Assembly: GCA_964464925.1 (NCBI GenBank)
Contig: CAYXLI010000007.1
Location: 62,001-126,000, forward strand
From: CAYXLI01 sp964464925
Lineage (GTDB): Bacteria; Acidobacteriota; Terriglobia; Bryobacterales; Bryobacteraceae
Reading direction: 5' to 3'
DNA: 64,000 nucleotides
The notes beneath the pieces were generated by a model. It was not told where the DNA came from, made no database searches, and saw only the letters and a list, made by a program, of their open reading frames with translations. Each line of letters opens with the position of its first letter. The first letter of the stretch is position 1. A program made the position numbers and the translations under genes. This document shows positions 24,916-33,915 of the stretch, piece by piece.

Positions 24916-26391
24916 ATGTCGAAAAAGATACAGATAACCGAACTTGTCCTCAGGGATGCGCATCAGAGTCTGATGGCTACCCGAATGGCACTCGAAGACA
25001 TGATTCCCGCCTGCGAGGATCTTGACAACGCGGGTTTCTGGTCGCTCGAGTGTTGGGGCGGAGCTACCTACGACGCCTGCATCCGTTTCCTGAATGAAGA
25101 CCCTTGGGAACGGCTGCGAACGTTCAGAAAGTTGATGCCTAAGACACCTCTGCAGATGCTTCTGCGTGGACAGAACCTGCTGGGATACCGCCACTATGGT
25201 GACGACATTGTGACTCGCTTCGTGGAGAAGGCCGCGGAAAACGGGATCGACGTCTTCCGGGTTTTTGATGCTCTTAATGACGTTCGGAACATCCGTCGCG
25301 CAATCGAAGCGGTGAAGCGGACTGGCAAACACGCGCAAGGCACAATTTGCTACACCGTCAGTCCGGAACACTCGATCGGCGACTTCGCCGACATGGCGCA
25401 GGAACTCGTCCGGATGGGATGCGATTCCATCTGCATCAAAGACATGGCCGGTTTGCTAAAGCCGCAAGCGGCGCACGATCTGGTGCGTAGCATCAAGAAT
25501 CAATGTGGTGAAGACACACGGGTGCACGTGCATGTGCACTCCACCACGGGAGTGACGCTGGTGAGTCTTATGAAAGCGATCGAAGCGGGTGCGGACATCG
25601 TGGATACGGCAGTCAGTTCGATGAGTCTCGGGCCTGGGCACAATCCGACGGAGAGCCTGATCGAGATGCTGGAGGGCACGGGCTACTACACAGAAATCGA
25701 CATGAGCCGGCTGCGGCGGGTGAAGGAGCATTTCAGGAAAATACGACCGGGCTATGCAAAGTACCTGACGGACTTCACGGGCGTGGAGACCGAGATTTTT
25801 GAAGTGCAGATTCCGGGCGGGATGATCTCGAACATGGAGAGCCAGTTGAAGCAGCAGGGCGCGGGGGATCGCGTACACGATGTTCTGGCGGAAGTGCCAC
25901 GCGTTCGAAAGGACGCCGGATATCCGCCGCTGGTCACTCCTACGAGCCAGATCGTCGGAACGCAAGCCGTGTTCAATGTGCTGATGGGACCGTACAAAGT
26001 GATTAGCGGCGAATTCGCGGACCTGATGCTCGGCTATTACGGCGCGACGCTCGGCCAGAAAAATGAGAAGGTCATGGAGATGTCGGCAGCACAGGCGAAG
26101 AAGCCGGTGATTAATCAGCGTCCGGCCGACCTGATCTCAGGCGAGTGGGAGAAGCTGCGCACGGAAGCGTTGGGGATCTCCGGCTCAAATGGAAGCGACG
26201 AAGACGTTCTGACGTATGCAATGTTTCCGCAAGTAGCGCCGACTTTCTTCGCCAACCGCGCAAAGGGTCCTAAGAATCCGAGGAAGGAGGCCGCCGAAGC
26301 GCCTGCTCCCAAGCCCGGCATCTCCTCAGCGATCAACTACTCGGTTACGGTCAATGGCCACACGCACAAGGTCTCGGTTACACCCGCGTGA
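24916..26391 (+). CDS. Methylmalonyl-CoA carboxyltransferase 5S subunit (pyruvate/oxaloacetate carboxyltransferase)
   Basis: 491 residues from the ATG opening MSKKIQITELVLRDAHQSL; the frame is open 20 codons further up but those residues are not typical. It is a TIM-barrel of the HMGL-like/conserved carboxylase type: ELVLRDAHQSL, LRGQNLLGYRHYGDD, FRVFDALNDVRN with the carbamylated Lys in SICIKDMAG and the metal His pair VHVHVHSTTG. It transfers the carboxyl between oxaloacetate/pyruvate and biotin. The C terminus ends INYSVTVNGHTHKVSVTPA, which looks like the first strands of a biotinyl domain without the lysine part; the carrier is a separate gene at 28349. First gene of the propionate operon. 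Confidence 0.88.
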   Translation: MSKKIQITELVLRDAHQSLMATRMALEDMIPACEDLDNAGFWSLECWGGATYDACIRFLNEDPWERLRTFRKLMPKTPLQMLLRGQNLLGYRHYGDDIVTRFVEKAAENGIDVFRVFDALNDVRNIRRAIEAVKRTGKHAQGTICYTVSPEHSIGDFADMAQELVRMGCDSICIKDMAGLLKPQAAHDLVRSIKNQCGEDTRVHVHVHSTTGVTLVSLMKAIEAGADIVDTAVSSMSLGPGHNPTESLIEMLEGTGYYTEIDMSRLRRVKEHFRKIRPGYAKYLTDFTGVETEIFEVQIPGGMISNMESQLKQQGAGDRVHDVLAEVPRVRKDAGYPPLVTPTSQIVGTQAVFNVLMGPYKVISGEFADLMLGYYGATLGQKNEKVMEMSAAQAKKPVINQRPADLISGEWEKLRTEALGISGSNGSDEDVLTYAMFPQVAPTFFANRAKGPKNPRKEAAEAPAPKPGISSAINYSVTVNGHTHKVSVTPA

Positions 26392-26392
26392 A

Positions 26393-26407
26393 TGGGGTCA
26401 GACCCCA
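26393..26407. repeat. REP-like palindrome TGGGGTC-A-GACCCCA
   Basis: A perfect 15-base palindrome directly after the stop of the 5S gene, inside the operon. The same type of GGGGTC/GACCCC palindrome is, from memory, often found near REP-associated transposase elements. No transposase is present, and I noticed only this one copy in the window. It may also act as a small hairpin between the first two cistrons. Confidence 0.4.
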
Positions 26408-26442
26408 ACGATTAGCTTACAGTTTTTTGAGGGACGAGAGTA

Positions 26443-28005
26443 ATGGCGAATACGACTGCTTCCAAGATGATAGAGAAGATCAACGAGCTGCGAGACCGCA
26501 GAGAAAAACTGTATGAAGGCGGCGGTAAGAGCAAGCTGGAGAAGCACAAATCGCAAGGAAAGCTGACAGCGCGTGAACGCGTGGATCGGCTTGTGGATCC
26601 CGGAAGCTTCCAGGAGATCGGCCTTTTTGCGAAGCACCGTTCCACGTTTTTCGACATGCCGTCGAAAGATCTCCCCGCCGATGGCGTTGTGACCGGTGCG
26701 GCTACGGTGGACGGCCGCTTGATTCACCTGGCAAGCCAGGATTTCACAGTAGCCGGCGGGGCAGCGGGTGAGGTCCATTCGGACAAGATCGTGGACATGA
26801 TGAACGCATCGTTGAAAACGGGCTCGCCCTTCGTGTTCGTGAACGATTCCGGAGGCGCTCGCGTGCAGGAGGGTATCGACAGCCTGGCCGGATATGGACG
26901 CGTCTTTTACCACAATACGATGCTTTCCGGCGTAGTACCGCAGATTTCTCTGATTTGCGGACCATGTGCGGGTGGCGCAGCGTATAGCCCGGCTCTCACC
27001 GATTTCATTATTCAGACGAACGCGGCCCAGATGTTTATCACTGGCCCCGGGGTAATCAAACAGGTGACCGGGGAGGTGGTGACGGCGGAACAACTCGGCG
27101 GCCCGCGGGCACAGATGGGCCACTCAGGTGTGGTTCACTTCATTGCTGAGAACGATGAAGAAGCCGTGTACCTTTGCCGCCGGCTGCTCAGTTTTCTCCC
27201 GTCGAACAATCTCGAGGATCCGCCGCGCATCCCTTTCGATGAACAGCCCGAGCCGGATGAGACGCTGAATACGATCGTCCCGGACGACGGCAAACAAGGC
27301 TATGACGTGCGCAACGTAATCCAGCGCGTGGTCGATGCGGGCGACTTTCTGGAGGTGCAGAACGGGTACGCCCAAAACGTGGTGATCGCGTTTGCGCGGC
27401 TGATGGGACGCAGCGTGGGAGTGATCGCGAACCAGCCATCCGTAACGGCCGGTGCACTGGATATCAACGCGTCCGACAAAGTGAGCCGCTTCGTGCGGTT
27501 CTGCAACGCATTCAATATTCCGCTGATCACGTTCGTGGATGTACCTGGATTTCTCCCCGGAGTGCAACAGGAATATAACGGCATCATCCGGCATGGAGCG
27601 AAGATGCTGTTCGCATATTCCGCGGCCACGGTACCGAAGCTCACCGTCATTCTAAGGAAGGCGTATGGCGGGGCCTATCTCGCGATGTGTAGTAAGGATC
27701 TGGGAGCGGACCGCGTCATAGCATGGCCTAGCGCCGAGGTCGCGGTAATGGGGGCGGAGGGGGCGGTCGATGTGGTCTTCAAACGCGAGATCGCCGACTC
27801 CGCCGATCCGAAACAGAAACGGCAGGAAATGATCGAAACGTACCGGAGCACGTTCGCCAGCCCATACCTGGCGGGAGCGCACCGTCAGGTGGACGACATC
27901 ATCGAGCCGGCCGAGACGCGGCGCTACCTGGCGGCCGCGCTGGAGAATCTGGCGATGAAGCGTGAGTTTCGCCCTCCGAAGAAACATGGGTTGATTCCGC
28001 TATGA
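26443..28005 (+). CDS. Acyl-CoA carboxyltransferase beta chain (methylmalonyl-CoA carboxyltransferase 12S type)
   Basis: 520 residues with GAGGGACGAGAG before the ATG. Two crotonase-fold halves: the N-terminal half has the acyl-CoA motif SPFVFVNDSGGARVQEGID and CGPCAGGAAYSPALTDF; the C-terminal half has ITFVDVPGFLPGVQQEYNGI and KLTVILRKAYGGAYLAMCSK. It transfers carboxyl between biotin and propionyl-CoA/methylmalonyl-CoA. In sequence alone it could be PccB or MmdA, but the absence of a biotin carboxylase nearby and the upstream 5S gene favour the transcarboxylase role. It overlaps the next start by four bases. Confidence 0.92.
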   Translation: MANTTASKMIEKINELRDRREKLYEGGGKSKLEKHKSQGKLTARERVDRLVDPGSFQEIGLFAKHRSTFFDMPSKDLPADGVVTGAATVDGRLIHLASQDFTVAGGAAGEVHSDKIVDMMNASLKTGSPFVFVNDSGGARVQEGIDSLAGYGRVFYHNTMLSGVVPQISLICGPCAGGAAYSPALTDFIIQTNAAQMFITGPGVIKQVTGEVVTAEQLGGPRAQMGHSGVVHFIAENDEEAVYLCRRLLSFLPSNNLEDPPRIPFDEQPEPDETLNTIVPDDGKQGYDVRNVIQRVVDAGDFLEVQNGYAQNVVIAFARLMGRSVGVIANQPSVTAGALDINASDKVSRFVRFCNAFNIPLITFVDVPGFLPGVQQEYNGIIRHGAKMLFAYSAATVPKLTVILRKAYGGAYLAMCSKDLGADRVIAWPSAEVAVMGAEGAVDVVFKREIADSADPKQKRQEMIETYRSTFASPYLAGAHRQVDDIIEPAETRRYLAAALENLAMKREFRPPKKHGLIPL

Positions 28006-28337
28006 ACACCTTCTTATTCATGCTCGCGTCGACGGCGGTCGGGTGGCTGCTTGGCAGCAGGACGGCGCAACGGCGGATCGATCGGAAGTTCGCGGAATTG
28101 GAACGAAGAATGGCTTCTGCGCCGGCTCAGGCGGCAGCCGTGGAAGCGGCTCCAAAGAAAGAAGAAGAATTGGATGAAGAGACTCTCTTGATCCTGTCGG
28201 CCACGATTGCAGCGTATCTGGGCAAGAAGGCGCGCATCCGCCGAGTGCGCCGCATCAACCAGCCGGGCTACAATCCCTGGTCGCAACAGGGACGTGTGAG
28301 CATCATGGGTTCGCACGATGTTCGTCATTACTCATAG
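28002..28337 (+). CDS. Small membrane-anchored carboxylase accessory subunit (delta/gamma-like)
   Basis: 111 residues. One N-terminal membrane helix (TFLFMLASTAVGWLLGS) is followed by a charged linker rich in Ala and Glu, then the conserved block LILSATIAAYLGKKARIRRVRR and a tail NPWSQQGRVSIMGSHDVR. This order resembles the delta subunit of methylmalonyl-CoA decarboxylase and the C-terminal region of OAD gamma-like proteins, which hold carboxylase parts together. No OadB-type sodium pump subunit is seen here. The start overlaps the 12S stop (ATGA). Confidence 0.72.
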   Translation: MNTFLFMLASTAVGWLLGSRTAQRRIDRKFAELERRMASAPAQAAAVEAAPKKEEELDEETLLILSATIAAYLGKKARIRRVRRINQPGYNPWSQQGRVSIMGSHDVRHYS

Positions 28338-28348
28338 GTGAGCGCAGG

Positions 28349-28732
28349 ATGAAACTGAAGATAACCATTAATGAGAAGCTTTACGAAGTAGAGGTAGAAG
28401 CGGAGGAGCAGGAGTTCACGCCGCAGATTCCTTATGCGCCGGCCGCGACTCACTTCGCGGGCGCGGCACCAATTCCAATGACCGCTCCAGTTTCCGCGGG
28501 TTCGAGTGACGTAACAGAAGATAAAGTGTGCCGTAGCCCGATAGCCGGCGTGGTGGTGCGCCTGAATGCGCAGGAATCGCAGCAAGTACAAACGGACGAT
28601 CCGCTGCTTGTACTGGAGGCGATGAAGATGGAGACTACCATCACGTCTCCCGTAAGAGGCAAGATTAAAGGATTCCGAGTGCATCCGGGTGAGAGTGTGC
28701 AGGGCGGACAGATCCTGGTGGATTTCGAGTAA
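28349..28732 (+). CDS. Biotin carboxyl carrier protein of the transcarboxylase
   Basis: 127 residues. An N-terminal beta stretch (MKLKITINEKLYEVEVEAEE) and an Ala/Pro-rich linker precede a lipoyl/biotinyl domain with VCRSPIAGVVVRLNAQ and the biotin site EAMKMET, the modified Lys being residue 93. The C-terminal strand GESVQGGQILVDFE closes the domain. It carries the carboxyl between the 5S and 12S active sites (1.3S role). The ATG follows the previous gene by 11 bases with GAGCGCAGG upstream. Confidence 0.93.
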   Translation: MKLKITINEKLYEVEVEAEEQEFTPQIPYAPAATHFAGAAPIPMTAPVSAGSSDVTEDKVCRSPIAGVVVRLNAQESQQVQTDDPLLVLEAMKMETTITSPVRGKIKGFRVHPGESVQGGQILVDFE

Positions 28733-28747
28733 GAAAGGACTGAAGCA

Positions 28748-29233
28748 ATGGCTATTTCACATCCTGATAATTCAACACTGATTCATCCCGATATATCCGT
28801 TTCCCTGCCCGGCTTTCTTTTTATCGATCACGTGGCAATCGCGGTTCCGCAAGGAGAGTTGGAAGGCAGAGTCAAAGCTTACAAGATACTAGGCTTCCGC
28901 GAGATTCATCGCGAGGACGTTCTTGGAACGGACCAGGTGCGGGAGGTGCTGCTCGAAATCGGGAACGGGCCGAATCTGATCCAAATGCTCGAACCTCTGT
29001 CGGCTGAATCACCGGTGCAGAAGGTAATCGAGAAGAACGGCGGACGGGGAGGTTTTGCGCATCTCGCCTTGCGTGTAGCCGACATCCAAGCTGCGTTCGC
29101 ATATTTGCGCGATCACGAGGTCCAAATTATCGACAAAGCTCCGAGGCCGGGTTCGCGCGGGACGACCGTCTTCTTCGTTCACCCGAAGGCGTTCGGATTT
29201 CTTATCGAGGTGGTTGAGGACCCGAAGAAATGA
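28748..29233 (+). CDS. mce: Methylmalonyl-CoA epimerase (VOC fold)
   Basis: 161 residues. It interconverts R- and S-methylmalonyl-CoA, needed because carboxyltransferase and mutase use opposite epimers. The metal ligands are in FIDHVAIAVPQGELEG (His), NGPNLIQMLEPLSAESPV (Gln/Glu), GGFAHLALRVADIQAAF (His) and AFGFLIEVVED (Glu). A short N-terminal extension of about 22 residues precedes the domain. AAGAAAGGACTGAAGCA precedes the ATG. Its stop overlaps the mutase small-subunit start by four bases. Confidence 0.92.
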   Translation: MAISHPDNSTLIHPDISVSLPGFLFIDHVAIAVPQGELEGRVKAYKILGFREIHREDVLGTDQVREVLLEIGNGPNLIQMLEPLSAESPVQKVIEKNGGRGGFAHLALRVADIQAAFAYLRDHEVQIIDKAPRPGSRGTTVFFVHPKAFGFLIEVVEDPKK

Positions 29234-30777
29234 CCGATCTCCTTTCAGACTTTCCGCCGGTCACGACGGCCGCCTGGGAAGCACAAATCGCGAAGGACCT
29301 GAAGGGACGGGATCCGAGGACGCTTATTTGGGAAACCGAAGATGGGATCGCGGTGAAGCCGTTCTACAGAGCAGAAGATACGGCGTCACTCGTGCTACCG
29401 GATTCCCCGTTGGCCGGACGGTCGTGGCATATCGGATGCGAGATCACGTCTGCCGCAGGTATCGAGCTTGCGCTGGAACACGGCGCGCAGGCCGTTCAGG
29501 TAGCGCCGGAGCTGGTCGACAATCTTCCGCTGGACCGGGTAGCCGTTTATGTAGATGCCGATCCGACCGACCGATTCGCGGCCGTCTCGGGATGCTTCAC
29601 GATCGATCCAACAAATCTTTCTCCCGAGCTGGCGAAATCGCACCTGGAAAGAGCGCGCACCGCCGCACCGGGGATGTCGCCATTTCAAATCGATGCGGTC
29701 CGGTTCCACCAAGGCGGAGCATCGGTGACGCAGGAACTTGCCCTCGCGATGGCAGCGGGCGCCGACAGTCTTGATATGTGCGGCGAGGTGGACGACCTGC
29801 AGTTCTCGTTCGCGATTGGATCGAACTACTTCTTTGAAATTGCCAAGCTGCGCGCCGCGCGGCAGATGTGGAAGCAGATCTATTCGAGCTTCTTCCCGGG
29901 TAAGGCGTCTGAAATTCGGATTCGTGCGAATACGTCGCGGTGGAATAAGACCGTTTACGATCCGCACAATAATCTGCTGCGTGCCACGACGGAAGCGATG
30001 GCCGCGGTGCTCGGCGGATGCGAAACTCTGATGGTGGGGCGATTCGATGATCCATATGCTCCGGCAAATGAGTTCTCACAACGGCTCGCCTTGAATACGC
30101 AATTGATTCTTCGCGATGAGGCTTATTTCGGGCGCGTTCATGATCCGGCCGCGGGCTGCTGGTACATCGAGTCGCTTACCGATTCGGTGGCCCGTGCGGC
30201 CTGGAGGATTTTCCAGGAGATAGAGCGGCAGGGCGGGATCCGGAAAGCGGATTGGCCGAGTCTGGTAGCGCCGGTCGCGGCGAAGCGCAAGAGCGACATT
30301 GCCAAACGCAAACGCGCGATTATTGGCGTGAACCAGTATGCCAATCCGAAAGAACGGGCTCCGGGAGAGTTCACGAATTCGCGAGGCGCCTATCCATTCG
30401 AGGCTTTGCGACTCCGGATGGAAAGGGCTCCGAGGCGGCGTTCGGTGCTGCTGGCGCGCATGGGCGATGCAAAGATGCGGCGTGCGCGCGCGGAGTTCTG
30501 TGCAAATTACTTCGCGTGTGCGGGTTTCGAGGTGCTCGATCAAACGGGACTCGAAACGACTGAGGCGGACCTGGTGGTGCTATGCAGTTCCGATGCCGAG
30601 TATCCGGAGCTGGCCAGGACGTACTGCCGGCAACTCAAGCAGCCGGTGCTTGTGGCGGGATATCCAAAGGAACTCGTCCCTGCGCTGGAGGCGGCCGGAA
30701 TCGCTGATTTCGTTTACCTCGGCAGCGATGCGGTAGAGAAACTCTCGCGCTGGATGCAGAAATTAGGAGTCGAATAA
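29230..30777 (+). CDS. mutA: Methylmalonyl-CoA mutase small subunit
   Basis: 515 residues. The N-terminal part is a TIM-barrel related to the large subunit (LPDSPLAGRSWHIGCEI; NTSRWNKTVYDPHNNLLR; GRVHDPAAGCWYIESL). The C-terminal domain (from about 395) has a cobalamin-domain-like fold with RRSVLLARMGDAKMRRAR where the large subunit has its DxHxxG motif. The cobalt-ligating His is therefore absent, as expected for the non-catalytic subunit of heterodimeric mutases. ATGA overlap with mce. Co-expressed with the large subunit one base downstream. Confidence 0.9.
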   Translation: MTDLLSDFPPVTTAAWEAQIAKDLKGRDPRTLIWETEDGIAVKPFYRAEDTASLVLPDSPLAGRSWHIGCEITSAAGIELALEHGAQAVQVAPELVDNLPLDRVAVYVDADPTDRFAAVSGCFTIDPTNLSPELAKSHLERARTAAPGMSPFQIDAVRFHQGGASVTQELALAMAAGADSLDMCGEVDDLQFSFAIGSNYFFEIAKLRAARQMWKQIYSSFFPGKASEIRIRANTSRWNKTVYDPHNNLLRATTEAMAAVLGGCETLMVGRFDDPYAPANEFSQRLALNTQLILRDEAYFGRVHDPAAGCWYIESLTDSVARAAWRIFQEIERQGGIRKADWPSLVAPVAAKRKSDIAKRKRAIIGVNQYANPKERAPGEFTNSRGAYPFEALRLRMERAPRRRSVLLARMGDAKMRRARAEFCANYFACAGFEVLDQTGLETTEADLVVLCSSDAEYPELARTYCRQLKQPVLVAGYPKELVPALEAAGIADFVYLGSDAVEKLSRWMQKLGVE

Positions 30778-30778
30778 A

Positions 30779-32851
30779 GTGCGGCCCGATTTCACAAAGA
30801 TTGAATACTCACACAAGGGCAATGCCGGGGAGGCGCCGGAGTTTGCCCATACGGGTTATGCGGCCGGCATTGCGCCGTACCTGCGAGGGCCGTACAGCTC
30901 GATGTATGTGACGCGCCCCTGGACCATCCGGCAGTACGCCGGTTTTTCGACGGCGGAAGAATCGAACGCGTTCTACCGGCGAAACCTCGCTGCCGGACAG
31001 ATGGGATTGAGCGTCGCTTTCGACCTGGCTACGCACCGCGGCTATGATTCGGACAATCCGCGCGTGGAAGGCGACGTCGGCAAGGCTGGGGTAGCAATCG
31101 ATTCAGTGGAAGACATGAAGGTGCTGTTCGACCAGATCCCGCTCGACTTGATCTCCGTGTCGATGACCATGAACGGCGCCGTGCTTCCGGTGATGGCTTT
31201 CTACATTGTTGCGGCGGAGGAACAGGGAGTCTCGACCGAACAACTCAGCGGAACCATTCAGAACGACATTCTGAAGGAGTTTATGGTCCGCAACACGTAT
31301 ATCTATCCACCGGCTCCGTCCATGCGGATCATCAGCGACATCTTCCGCTACACAGCGGAAAAGATGCCGAAGTTCAATTCCATCAGCGTGAGCGGTTACC
31401 ACATGCAGGAAGCGGGAGCCACGCCCGAAATTGAACTGGCGTACACGCTCGCGGATGGCCTGGAATACCTGCGGGCGGGAATCGCCGCCGGGCTGGCGAT
31501 TGATGACTTTGCCCCTCGCATTTCGTTCTTTTTCGATATCGGCATGGACCACTTCCGCGAGATTGCGAAGCTGCGCGCAGCACGGTTGCTGTGGTCGAAG
31601 CTGGTACGAACATTTGAGCCGAAGAATCCGAAATCGATGGCCTTGCGGACGCATTGCCAGACTTCGGGCTGGAGCCTTACCGAACAGGCTCCGTTCAACA
31701 ACGTACTACGAACCACCATCGAAGCGATGGCGGCCGCGCTGGGCCACACGCAATCCCTGCACACGAATGCGTTGGATGAAGCGATTGCGCTGCCAACGGA
31801 TTTCTCGGCGCGAATTGCGCGAAATACGCAACTTTACATTCAGGAAGAGACGGAGATCCGGCGCGTGATTGATCCTTGGGGCGGCTCTTATTACGTAGAG
31901 AAGCTGACGTCGGATCTGGCGGAATCGGCCTGGTCTCTGATCCAGGAAGTGGAGCACGCAGGCGGGATGGTGAAGGCCATCGAAGCGGGCATACCGAAAA
32001 CGCGCATTGAGGAAGCGGCCGCGCGCAAGCAGGCGCGGATCGATAGCGGCAAGGACGTTATTGTCGGTGTGAACGCGTACCGGCTGGAGAAAGAGGCTGA
32101 GCTTGAGGTACTGGAGGTAGATAACGACCAGGTACGCCGCAGCCAGATTGAACGGCTGAAAACAATTCGGAAAGTGCGCGATGGCGCCGCCGTGGACGGA
32201 GCGCTGCAGGCTTTGACGCACAGCGCGAAAACCGGTGAGGGGAACTTGCTCGCTCTTGCGGTGGAAGCTGCGCGGCGGCGTGCGACTCTCGGCGAGATTT
32301 CCGATGCATTGGAGAAGGTGTATACGCGATATGAAGCGCCGGTGAGGTCGATCAGCGGAGTGTACGCGAGCGAGAGTGCCGGTGAATCGGGCTTCGATGA
32401 AGCGCGAAAGCTTGCCCGGGAATTTGCGCGGCTGGAAGGCCGTAATCCCCGCATCCTGATTGCGAAGATGGGCCAGGACGGCCATGATCGGGGTGCAAAG
32501 GTCATCGCGACAGCTTTTGCGGATCTGGGATTCGACGTCGATATCGGCCCGTTATTCCAGACGCCGGAAGAAGTGGCGCGCCACGCCGTAGAAAATGACG
32601 TCCACATCATAGGCGCGTCAAGCCTTGCGGGCGGACACAAGACACTCGTTCCGCAATTAATCGAGCAGCTGCGACAAATGGGGCGCGAAGACATCATGGT
32701 GATTGTGGGAGGCGTGATTCCTCAGCAGGATTATGATTTTCTTTTCGCGTCCGGTGCCGCCGGCATCTTCGGACCCGGAACGCGCATCCCCGAAGCGGCC
32801 TGCAACATTTTGCGAGCTCTCATCGAAGCACCCGAACTCGAGAAACGATGA
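30779..32851 (+). CDS. mutB: Methylmalonyl-CoA mutase large (catalytic) subunit
   Basis: 690 residues from a GTG with AGGAG eight bases before it. It interconverts succinyl-CoA and methylmalonyl-CoA using adenosylcobalamin. The barrel part has YAGFSTAEESNAFYRRNLA, HRGYDSDNPRVEGDVGKAGV (in parts), GAVLPVMAFYIVAAEEQGV and the mutase motif RTHCQTSGWSL. The C-terminal B12 domain carries the base-off motif D567-x-H569-x-x-G with later GASSLAGGHKT and GGVIPQQDYDFL. Full length for the family. Overlaps the GTPase gene by four bases. Confidence 0.95.
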   Translation: MRPDFTKIEYSHKGNAGEAPEFAHTGYAAGIAPYLRGPYSSMYVTRPWTIRQYAGFSTAEESNAFYRRNLAAGQMGLSVAFDLATHRGYDSDNPRVEGDVGKAGVAIDSVEDMKVLFDQIPLDLISVSMTMNGAVLPVMAFYIVAAEEQGVSTEQLSGTIQNDILKEFMVRNTYIYPPAPSMRIISDIFRYTAEKMPKFNSISVSGYHMQEAGATPEIELAYTLADGLEYLRAGIAAGLAIDDFAPRISFFFDIGMDHFREIAKLRAARLLWSKLVRTFEPKNPKSMALRTHCQTSGWSLTEQAPFNNVLRTTIEAMAAALGHTQSLHTNALDEAIALPTDFSARIARNTQLYIQEETEIRRVIDPWGGSYYVEKLTSDLAESAWSLIQEVEHAGGMVKAIEAGIPKTRIEEAAARKQARIDSGKDVIVGVNAYRLEKEAELEVLEVDNDQVRRSQIERLKTIRKVRDGAAVDGALQALTHSAKTGEGNLLALAVEAARRRATLGEISDALEKVYTRYEAPVRSISGVYASESAGESGFDEARKLAREFARLEGRNPRILIAKMGQDGHDRGAKVIATAFADLGFDVDIGPLFQTPEEVARHAVENDVHIIGASSLAGGHKTLVPQLIEQLRQMGREDIMVIVGGVIPQQDYDFLFASGAAGIFGPGTRIPEAACNILRALIEAPELEKR

Positions 32852-33915
32852 ACGTGGAACAGGTGCGGCGGTTTCAAGACCGCCGCAGGTCTCTTGTATC
32901 GATACCCGAATTGATCGAAGGCGTGAAGGCGGGCGATCGCGCGTCGCTCGCGCGGGCCATCACCCTGGTAGAGAGCACGCGTCCGGACGATCAGGAGAGG
33001 GCGCATGAGTTGCTCGAGGGAGCGCTCAGAAACTCTTATCATTCGATTCGCGTCGGCATCACGGGCGTGCCGGGGTCGGGCAAGAGCACGTTTATCGAAG
33101 CGCTGGGCGGGTACCTGACGAATACTCTGGAGCAGAAGGTGGCGGTGCTCGCGGTTGATCCGAGCAGTCCCGTCACCGGCGGCAGCATTCTAGGAGACAA
33201 GACGCGGATGGCGCGCCTAAGTGCGCACCCGAGAGCATTCATACGGCCTTCCCCGGCGGGCTGCTCGACAGGCGGCGTGGCCTGGCGGACGCGCGAAACG
33301 ATTCTGCTCTGCGAGGCTGCGGGCTATTCGAACATTCTGGTGGAAACAGTAGGTGTGGGGCAGTCGGAGACCGCAGTAGCGTCCATGACGGATTTTTTCC
33401 TGCTGCTGATGATTCCGGGGGCGGGCGACGAACTACAAGGCATGAAGCGCGGCATCATCGAGATGACGGACCTGATCGCAATCAACAAGGCCGAAGGTGA
33501 GAACCGGCCGCACGCCGAAGCCGCCAGGCAGCAGTACACGAGTGCGCTGCGCCTGTTCCCTCCCTCCTCAAAGGGATGGAAACCGCGGGTGGTGACGTGT
33601 TCCGCCCTGCAGCAGGAAGGCATTGTGGATATATGGCGCACGATTCTGCTTTACCGCGACCAAATGGAACAGAGCGGCCAGTTTGCGAAACGGCGTGCGG
33701 ACCAGGCTCGCCGCGCGATGCACGAATCCATTCAGCACGAGTTGCTGGCGCATTTTCTGCATGATCCGGAAGTGCAGTCCCGCATCGAGGCAATGGAGGC
33801 CGACGTGCAGGAAGGGCGGCTGAGCGCGTACCGCGCCGCACAGCAGCTCTTGAAGATTCATAACGGAAACTCAAATGACCACAGCAACACAGAGTCTCAC
33901 CCGGCTAAGCGCTGA
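32848..33915 (+). CDS. meaB: Methylmalonyl-CoA mutase-associated GTPase
   Basis: 355 residues of the MeaB/ArgK G3E GTPase family, which guards and reloads the mutase with cobalamin. Walker A is GVPGSGKSTFIEALG. Further motifs are LAVDPSSPVTGGSILGDKTRM, ILVETVGVGQSETAV and the base-recognition NKAEGENR. A dimerisation arm ends the protein. Its start overlaps mutB (ATGA), and its 3' end overlaps the CoA-transferase start by 41 bases in another frame. This neighbourhood is the classical one. Confidence 0.95.
   Translation: MNVEQVRRFQDRRRSLVSIPELIEGVKAGDRASLARAITLVESTRPDDQERAHELLEGALRNSYHSIRVGITGVPGSGKSTFIEALGGYLTNTLEQKVAVLAVDPSSPVTGGSILGDKTRMARLSAHPRAFIRPSPAGCSTGGVAWRTRETILLCEAAGYSNILVETVGVGQSETAVASMTDFFLLLMIPGAGDELQGMKRGIIEMTDLIAINKAEGENRPHAEAARQQYTSALRLFPPSSKGWKPRVVTCSALQQEGIVDIWRTILLYRDQMEQSGQFAKRRADQARRAMHESIQHELLAHFLHDPEVQSRIEAMEADVQEGRLSAYRAAQQLLKIHNGNSNDHSNTESHPAKR

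Noticed and set aside
31706..32697. Long minus-strand open frames inside mutB
   Set aside because: mutB is complete with all mutase motifs; the opposite frames show no family pattern.
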